Assembly: GCA_949592205.1 (NCBI GenBank)
Contig: CATIUR010000001.1
Coordinates: 244,581,250-244,645,249 of the forward strand
Source: Helichrysum umbraculigerum
Taxonomy: Eukaryota > Streptophyta > Magnoliopsida > Asterales > Asteraceae
Reading direction: 5' to 3'
DNA length: 64,000 bases
Under the pieces are notes generated by a model, which saw only the letters and a list, made by a program, of their open reading frames with translations, ran no database searches and had not been told where the DNA came from. Both the position numbers and the translations under genes were made by a program. Below, piece after piece: positions 55,825 through 64,000 of the stretch; positions within the stretch are counted from its first letter, which is position 1, and each line of letters opens with the position of its first letter.

Positions 55825-55950
55825 TCAAACAAGTCGTTTTAACTTGTATAAATTCACTCAAACAAGTCGTTGTAACTTGTATCAATTAAATCAAACAAGT
55901 CGTTGTAACTTGTATCAATTCAATCAACCAAATCGTAGTAATTTGGACAT
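55825..55950 (+). repeat. 33 bp tandem repeat with complementary arms, element F 5' LTR
   Basis: Three 33 bp copies start at 55825, 55858 and 55891, each with arms ACAAGT and ACTTGT; a fourth from 55924 has arms CCAAAT and ATTTGG. Copy in the 3' LTR begins at 63196. Confidence 0.88.
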
Positions 55951-56894
55951 ATATATATATAGTTGTATAACAACTACAAAGGTAGTCTTTCGGGATACCG
56001 GTACAATTAATAACAATCAAGTGTCGTAAACACATTCAGGTTTCAAGTCTTTGGACATCAATTCACCGCTAATTATTTCGAGTTTATTAAATTAAACACT
56101 TCAAGACTCAGGTGAGTTTCATAGCCCCATTTTCACTGCTTTACAACTAGGGGTGTGATATTACTACTCGATTTTGTTTTACAAGTAGAACGCAAGTGCC
56201 AAACTTCAAATACTACATGAGTTTCAAGCTAATCAATTTAAAGTCCTCCATAAGCATAGTCTCTAGTATTTTATAGCGTGAATGTTAGTATATGATATCA
56301 TATGGGATTGACAATCCTCATCCGGGTTAGCACGCACTAACCGGTCAAACGGATGTATTAGCATTTGGGAAGACGAGTGTTGATTAGGCACTCGTAGGAG
56401 GCATTTCAAGTTAGGTTTCCTTAAGTGGGCCTGACAAATCAAGTTAAGCTCAGACTATGTGCTCATGGACAGTATAACTTTTATTTTGCTTAATTGCATT
56501 TTAAATTCAATATAAATCTTGCGGTTCTGACAACTATACATTGACATACAAACCTGTGAGCTCACCAGCGTTTTCGCTGACCCATTTTAGTATTTATCAC
56601 AGGTACCCAGCAGTAGGTTGGCTGCACAAGCAAGAAATATTAGCTCGAGTCAGCATACATACAACTAGAGATTGGACTGCATTATTATATTTTGTAAAAG
56701 TAATTATGCTATGTAATCTCTCAATTTCAGGAATCGAGCTAATGTAACTATATTTTGATGTAAACATTTACTTTATCTATACAAGTTTAAAACGACGCAT
56801 ATAGTGGTCGTTCATTATATCTTATGTGCTTTGTATATTGATTAGTGACACCCAAATCAAGCTTCCGCAAATCATAAAATTTGGGGGTGTCACA

Positions 56895-57345
56895 GATTGG
56901 TATCAGAGCCTAAGGTTATAGTGAACTAGGTTGCATTTAGTGGGCCTAGACTATGACCGTTAGGCAGTATTCCTTATTAGTTATGACTAGTTCAGGGATT
57001 ACATCATACGACTTTAATTTAACATAGCCTGATCAACTATGTACAATTAGAGAAAGATGATGTGAAATCTGAAAGAGTTATGTTGAACAGGAATGCATTA
57101 GTTGACTCTGACCTCGAGAGAAACGGGACTCAAAACACGTCTGTGCTAGACACTCAATAGGTTATTATGTGATATACATATATACTTACATAAGTAGACC
57201 TCATTACCACCTTAGGCTATATTATTATATGAATATAGGCCTCTTTCTCTCTAACGCTTTGTCTCGAAATGACAAACACACCACTAGTTCATCATACTCG
57301 GACTAGCATCTTATTTCATTTCCTTGTTCTTTCTTACTCAGCATC
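56895..57345 (+). other. Element F leader with initiator-Met primer site
   Basis: TGGTATCAGAGCC starts at 56898, three bases from the LTR, and matches the initiator-Met tRNA complement over those 13 bases. The rest is unassigned leader; a pyrimidine-rich acceptor-like TTCTTTCTTACTCAG ends at 57341, four bases before the gag ATG. Confidence 0.85.
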
Positions 57346-60300
57346 ATGCCTCCTCGCCGTCAAATTACCCTTAGCGAAGCTGAGATCGCGGGAATCATTG
57401 CCCGCAGTGTGACCGAAGCCTTGGCTACCCGAACACCACCCGGTAGCGAGGACACATCAACCAATACTCCACCACCCAAACCTTGCTCCTATAAGGACTT
57501 TCTTAGCTGTAAACCGTTATACTTCAAGGGCACAGAAGGTGCCATTGGCTTGATCCGTTGGATTGAGCGTATGGAATCTGTTTTCAGTCTCTGCGACTGC
57601 ACTGAGAACAACAAGGTCAAATTCGCTGCTTACACCTTTCAGGAAGGTGCACTCACGTAGTGGAAAACCCACGCAAACTCTGTAGGCCTTGAGGTTGCAA
57701 ATCGGCTTCCTTGGGCCGAACTGAAGAAGAAACTGACAGAAAAATACTGTCCTGAAGAGGAATTGCACAGGCTGGAAGAAGAATTCTGGCATCTGGAGGT
57801 GCAGGGAAATGATGTTGCTGAATATACCACCAAGTTTCAGCAGTTGGCCTTATTATGCCCGGGTTTGGTCGAACCAGAAAGTAAGGGCATTAAGAAATAC
57901 ATTCGTGGACTTCCCGAGAACATCCAGGGCAACGTCGCCTCATCCAAACCAACTACTACTGAGAGTGCCATTCGATTGGCCCACGAACTCATGGCTCTAG
58001 TTGTCAGCCGTGAGACTTCCAACACCTCATCCTCTAACAACAACAAACGCAAATCTACTGAGCACCACCACAACTCAAACAAGAAAAACAACGCCATCCA
58101 AGTCTACAACACCAACTCTGAATCCAACCGCAGCTACACCGGGGACAGACCTTATTGTCCCAAGTGTAACTATCACCACTTTGGTCAGTGCGGTACTCCT
58201 TGCAACAACTGCAGGAGGTACGGGCATTCGACTAAGGATTGCCGAGCCCCCAAATCCAACAACAGCCCCTCTGACAAAAATACCCGACAACCTAAGTCCT
58301 GCTACGAATGTGGAAACCCAGGACACTTTAGGGATTCTTGCCCAAAATTGAAGAACAAGGGCAACAACAACAACCACCGCAACAACAACAACAACACCAA
58401 AAGTAGCGCCTTCGTGATCAACTCAGGGGACGCCCGTCAGGACCCGAATGTGGTCACGGGTATGTTCCTCCTCAACAATTTAACTGCTTCCATACTGTTT
58501 GATACTGGTGCCGATAGAAGTTTTATTTCCGATGAATTTTGCCCTCTACTTGACATTACACCTGTTGCTTTAGACGTTAAGTACACCGTGGAGCTAGCAA
58601 ATGGCAAATTGATAGAAACCAATAGTGTGATACCTAATTGCAACTTAAATCTAGCCGACGAAACCTTCTCCATAGATCTTATGCCTGTTGAGATAGGAAG
58701 TTTCGATGTCATCATAGGCATGGACTGGTTATCCAAACATCGCGCCGAAATCATTTGCCATGACAAAATTGTTCGCATACCTCTCGCCGTCGGTAGAACC
58801 CTGATCATACAGGGGGAGACCGGTGGGACGAGGCTTAACATCATCTCTTGTCTTAAAACCCGGAAATTTCTGAGAAAGGGTTATCCATCAATCCTCGCGC
58901 ACATCATGGAGAAAAAGTCGGAGGAGAAGCGACTTGAGGATGTTCCAATTGTTCGAGACTTTCCAGAAGTCTTTCCTGAGGAGCTGCCTGGTCTACCACC
59001 ACCAAGACAGGTTGAGTTCTCAATCGATCTTGTACCGGGTGCTGCGCCTGTGGCCCGAGCACCATACCGTTTAGCTCCATCCGAACTTCAGGAGCTGTCC
59101 ACCCAGTTACAGGAACTCCTGGAACGAGGGTTTATCAGGCCGAGTTCTTCACCTTGGGGAGCTCCGGTCCTATTTGTTAAGAAGAAAGATGGTTCTTTTC
59201 GAATGTGTATCGACTATCGAGAGTTGAACAAGTTAACTGTCAAGAACCGGTATCCACTCCCTCGAATCGATGACCTGTTCGACCAACTTCAAGGGTCGAG
59301 TTGTTACTCAAAGATTGATCTCCGATCCGGTTATCACCAATTGCGTGTTCGCGATGCCGATATTCCAAAAACTACTTTCAGAACTCGTTACGGGCATTAC
59401 GAATTCCAAGTGATGCCATTCGGCCTAACCAATGCACCGGCTGTATTCATGGACCTTATGAATCGGGTGTGTAAACCTTACCTTGATAAGTTTGTCATTG
59501 TCTTCATCGATGACATCCTCATATATTCACGAAGCCAAGAAGAACACGCGCAACACCTCAAAACCATCCTTGAACTACTTAAACACGAGGAGCTCTATGC
59601 CAAGTTCTCTAAGTGTGAGTTCTGGATCAAAACCGTTCAATTCCTTGGTCACGTGATTGACAGTCAGGGAATTCACGTTGACCCGTCAAAAATCGAGGCT
59701 ATCAAAGACTGGCAATCGCCAACCACTCCGACCGAAGTACGGCAGTTTCTAGGACTGGCCGGATACTATCGACGATTCATTGAAAATTTCTCCAAGATAG
59801 CCATACCACTCACGACGCTGACCTAGAAAGACAAAAAGTTTGACTGGACTGATAAACAAGAGTCGGCATTCCAACTCTTAAAACAAAAGCTTTGCAGTGC
59901 TCCTATCCTATCTTTACCTGAAGGCACCGATGACTTCGTGGTATACTGCGATGCTTCTCATCAAGGTCTCGGTTGTGTGCTCATGCAACGGGACAAAGTC
60001 ATAGCTTATGCTTCTCGACAGCTTAAGATTCATGAAAAGAATTACACCACCCACGACCTCGAGCTAGGAGCTGTCATTTTTGCCCTCAAAATCTGGAGAC
60101 ATTACCTTTATGGTACCAGATGTACAATCTTTACCGACCATAAAAGCCTTCAACACATATTCGATCAGAAGGATCTCAACATGAGGCAACGTCGATGGGT
60201 CGAGTTGCTTACCGATTACGACTGCGAGCTCAAATATCATCCGGGCAAAGCAAATGTTGTTGCTGATGCCCTCAGTCGAAAAGAGCGAGTGAAACCACTT

Positions 60301-61791
60301 CGGGTTCGAGCCCTCAGTATGACCATTCACAACAATTTGAACATTCAAATCCTCACTGCTCAACTCGAAGCCTTAAAACCTGAAAATGTCAAAGATGAAG
60401 CCTTGCGGGGCATGGATAAACAATTCGAAATCAAATTTAACGGGATTAAGTATTTCTCAAACCGAATCTGGTTGCCTAAATTTGGGAACCTACGAGACTT
60501 GGTGATGGATGAAGCTCACAAGTCCAAATATTCTATCCATCCGGGATCCGACAAAATGTACCACGGTATCAAGGACTTCTACTGGTGGCCGAACATGAAA
60601 GCCGAAATCGCCACCTATGTCAGCAAGTGCCTTACTTGCTCCAAAGTCAAAATCGAATATCAAAAACCTTCTGGTTTACTTCAACAACCCAGTCTTCCTG
60701 ATTGGAAATGGGAACAAATTGCCATGGACTTCATAACCAAACTACCCAAATCCTCAAGTGGTTGTGATTCCATTTGGGTGATCGTGGATCGTCTCACAAA
60801 ATCTGCTCACTTCCTGGCAATCAAGGAATCCAACAAAATGGAACGCCTCACCAACATTTATCTGAAGGAAATCATGACCAAACACGGTGTTCCAATCTCA
60901 ATTATCTCCGATAGAGATAGTCGTTTCACTTCACAATTTTGGCAATCACTTCAAAAATCTCTGGGTACTCGACTTGATATGAGTACCGCATACCATCCTC
61001 AAACCGACGGCCAAAGTGAACGAACAATTCAAACACTTGAAGACATGCTACGGGCCTGCGTAGTAGACTTCGGTGTAAACTGGGAAAAACATCTACCATT
61101 GTGCGAGTTCTCGTACAACAACAGTTATCATACCAGCATCAAAGCTGCACCTTTCGAGGCACTGTACGGTCGTAAGTGCCGGTCACCTATCTGTTGGACC
61201 GAAGTTGGGGATAGCCAACTCACAGGTCCAGAAATCATTCACGAGACGACCGAGAGAATCGTTGAAATTCAAAACAAGCTTAAGGCCGCGCGTGATCGTC
61301 AGAAAAGTTATGCTGACGTGAGACGCAAACCACTCGAGTTTCAAGTTGGGGATCGAGTTCTACTCAAAATATCGCCTTGGAAAGGCGTAATCCGATTTGG
61401 CAAACGAGGGAAGTTGAATCCCAGATACATTGGACCATTCGAGATCCTCGAAAGGATTGGTCCAGTGGCTTATCGATTGCAGCTGCCATCTGAACTCAGC
61501 AGCGTGCATCCCACATTTCATGATTCAAATCTGAAGAAGTGTCTGTCTGATGAGACACTTATCATTCCACTCGATGAAATTCGAGTTGACGAGAAACTTC
61601 ACTTTGTTGAGGAACCCGCCGAGATCATGGACCGTGAGGTCAAACAACTTAAACAAAGTCGTATTCCCATTGTCAAGGTTAGGTGGAATTCGCGGCGCGG
61701 TCCGGAATTCACCTGGGAACGAGAAGACCAAATGCGACTCAAGTATCCTCAACTCTTCACTGACTCAACATCAAACGCGACTTCAACATAA
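57346..61791 (+). pseudogene. Element F gag-pol, single frame with two TAG stops
   Basis: One frame of 1481 codons encodes the complete Tekay polyprotein. Gag capsid (residues about 50-230), zinc knuckles near 58155-58340 (CNNCRRYGHSTKDC and CYECGNPGHFRDSC complete), protease FDTGADRSF near 58500, RT (MPFGLTNAPAVF; catalytic VFIDDIL near 59505), RNase H (CDASHQGLGC near 59947), integrase zinc domain (HKSKYSIHPG...CLTCSKVK, from about 60518), DDE core (SDRDSRF near 60908, TDGQSERT near 61005), GPF module near 61430 and a chromodomain-like end (about 61610-61770), which in this lineage targets integration to chromatin. Stops at 57658 and 59824 are each TAG where Trp is expected, consistent with TGG to TAG changes. 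No frameshift is visible. Confidence 0.93.
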
Positions 61792-61811
61792 ATTTCGGGA
61801 CGAAATTCTTC

Positions 61812-61825
61812 TAACAGGGGGAGAA
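61812..61825 (+). other. Polypurine tract of element F
   Basis: Purine-rich AACAGGGGGAGAA region directly before the TGTGACACCC that opens the 3' LTR. Confidence 0.8.
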
Positions 61826-64000
61826 TGTGACACCCGTCAATTTAGGACTAGAATTTAGTGCCTAATCAAGTTTTAATACATGTAATTAGTTCTGTGTTAG
61901 GCTAATTAATGTATCAATTATCATATATATTGTTGAATATATATCTACACAATTATGCGGTTTGTTTAAATCGTACGAGTTTCAAATCGAATGAATTTCG
62001 ATACAATAAACACGGACGTTGGTGAACAATTTTATTAAGTAATACAAATATTATTTAATAACTAAATGTTATTCAGAATATTATTTATTGTGACATTTCG
62101 TATCCAAGTTTTATTACACAATTAATGTATACGCAATTAAAAATACAAACGCGCAAACAAATAAAACGAAATTCATTTTAAATACCATAAATAGATAATT
62201 GGTAAAATATTACAATAAAACATTCTATAATGATTTGTAATTTAAAACGGACAATTAAATGAATAAAACAAATATTTAATGTTAAATGACGGAGAAAATG
62301 AACACCACGCGGAGCACGGGACGGAGACTGCGAGGTGAGGCTTTCACCTACACCCCACCTCTCCTTTCCTCTTTCTTTCATTTCCATTTTCCATAAAACA
62401 CACACTTACACCCAAAAACCTCTCAACCAAAAATCACCAAATTTTCGGATCTCGCAAAACCGACAACAAAAACCATATTTTCGGAATCACCATTTCAAGG
62501 GGAACAAGAATTACAAAAGCTCTACCATCATTTTCGGCCTCCATCGTCTTCGATTTGCATTTGTAAGAAAAATTCTAAAAACTTAGATTTGTTTATTTTG
62601 ATGTAATCTTTGGATGTTTTGATGTTTACACAACTTATATATGTCCAATACTAGGAAGATAACAAGGTTTTATAGTCTAAAAATGAGTTTGATTTGAGTT
62701 TTGGCCGGAAAAATCACGAACAGCCGATGTTTCTGGGCTGGTGTTCTTCAGTGCGACACAAGCCTTGTGTCGCATACTGTGTCGCATAAAACCTGTTATG
62801 TCGCACCTTGTGTCGTACCAAATCTTTAGTGTCGTAACTCATGCGACACAATATTGTGTCGCACTCTATGTCACATATTATGTCGTATTTCTATACGACA
62901 CAACCACTATGTTGCTATTAAATTAGCATTTCGTATCTGATGCGACACAATCCTTGTGTCGTATCCTTGTGTCGCATGACGTCTGCGACACAACCCTTGT
63001 GTCGCATGACAAATTTTTATGTCGCATATTGTGTCGCAAAACACAGAAAAACCAGAATTTTGAAGTCAAAGTTACTGTTCAAAAAAAAGTCAAATTTACT
63101 GTAGCAGTACTGTAGCAAAGTCAACATTTTAGAATTATTATTATTTCAACTAAATCACAAACGGGCAGTACACGTTTTCAAAACATACTTCAGAATCAAA
63201 CAAGTCGTTGTAACTTGTATAAATTCACTCAAACAAGTCGTTGTAACTTGTATCAATTAAATCAAACAAGTCGTTGTAACTTGTATCAATTCAATCAACC
63301 AAATCGTAGTAATTTGGACATATATATATATATATATAGTTGTATAACAACTACAAAGGTAGTCTTTCGGGATACCGGTACAATTAATAACAATCAAGTG
63401 TCGTAAACACATTCAGGTTTCAAGTCTTTGGACATCAATTCACCGCTAATTATTTCGAGTTTATTAAATTAAACACTTCAAGACTCAGGTGAGTTTCATA
63501 GCCCCATTTTCACTGCTTTACAACTAGGGGTGTGATATTACTACTCGATTTTGTTTTACAAGTAGAACGCAAGTGCCAAACTTCAAATACTACATGAGTT
63601 TCAAGCTAATCAATTTAAAGTCCTCCATAAGCATAGTCTCTAATATTTTATAGCGTGAATGTTAGTATATGATATCATATGGGATTGACAATCCTCATCC
63701 GGGTTAGCACGCACTAACCGGTCAAACGGATGTATTAGCATTTGGGAAGACGAGTGTTGATTAGGCACTCGTAGGAGGCATTTCAAGTTAGGTTTCCTTA
63801 AGTGGGCCTGACAAATCAAGTTAAGCTCAGACTATGTGCTCATGGACAGTATAACTTTTATTTTGCTTAATTGCATTTTAAATTCAATATAAATCTTGCG
63901 GTTCTGACAACTATACATTGACATACAAACCTGTGAGCTCACCAGCGTTTTCGCTGACCCATTTTAGTATTTATCACAGGTACCCAGCAGTAGGTTGGCT
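61826..64000 (+). repeat. Element F 3' LTR (first 2175 bp)
   Basis: Repeats 54455 onward; CGACACAA array at 62752-63038, 33 bp repeat from 63196, longer AT run at about 63320. It continues past the window. Confidence 0.95.

Larger units (their letters stand above)
54455..56894 (+). repeat. Element F 5' LTR (2440 bp)
   Basis: Contains a pyrimidine-rich leader at about 54970-55060, the CGACACAA array (55381-55667), a 33 bp tandem repeat (55825-55950) and an AT run at about 55950. The end (GCTTCCGCAAA, then GGGGGTGTCACA) resembles element G read on its minus strand. Confidence 0.95.
54455..64000 (+). mobile_element. Element F: Tekay chromovirus, 3' LTR truncated by the window end
   Basis: 5' LTR 54455-56894 (2440 bp; TGTGACACCC to GGGTGTCACA), Met primer site, gag-pol 57346-61791, polypurine tract and 3' LTR from 61826 (2175 bp visible; period 7371). 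About ten substitutions by eye separate the LTRs. The expected target duplication is GATGT (54450-54454), with its partner outside the window. RT is complete, unlike element A. Confidence 0.93.

Overview
The window is plant nuclear DNA made almost entirely of nested and tandem LTR retrotransposons. I find no host protein gene, tRNA, rRNA or CRISPR array. The element types (Tekay-type chromoviruses primed by initiator-Met tRNA, Athila elements primed by Asp tRNA, and a Tat-type RNase H piece) point to a eudicot. The protein style would suit Asteraceae, but that is an inference made without a database. Element letters below are my own labels.

Layout. (1) 1-11453, plus strand: element A, a Tekay chromovirus in a tandem arrangement (internal, LTR, internal, LTR) with a 6726 bp period; both internal units lack the catalytic core of reverse transcriptase. 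(2) 11454-14602: a G-poor, C-rich, AT-rich stretch without genes. (3) 14603-34245, minus strand: element B, an Athila element whose 3' LTR runs straight into the start of a second B unit. B's pol is interrupted at 20332-29782 by element D, an LTR-gag-LTR-gag-LTR array flanked by the target duplication CACAA. (4) 34340-51703, plus strand: element C, a nearly complete Athila element (target duplication CTTAC) with gag, pol and an extra ORF that appears spliced and to have its own upstream control region. A 3.2 kb solo LTR, element G (target duplication ATAAA), sits in its protease. (5) 34246-34339 plus 51704-53914, minus strand: the 5' part of element E, a relative of D, split by C. (6) 53915-54454, minus strand: a Tat RNase H fragment that hosts E on one side and F on the other. 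(7) 54455-64000, plus strand: element F, a Tekay chromovirus with a full gag-pol frame broken only by two TAG stops; its 3' LTR runs off the window.

Nesting, read from target duplications and frame continuity: Tat contains E and F; E contains C (which contains G) and probably B (which contains D).

The most unusual signal lies in the LTRs. Every LTR family here carries its own cluster of short GC-rich inverted repeats. In A, B, C and E the dyad is centred on CG-N-CG with family-specific arms. In G and F, neighbouring copies differ by paired changes that keep the arms complementary. Together with the gag-only triple-LTR array and the spliced extra gene of C, these are the observations most worth following up. 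All divergence statements are by-eye counts, not alignments.
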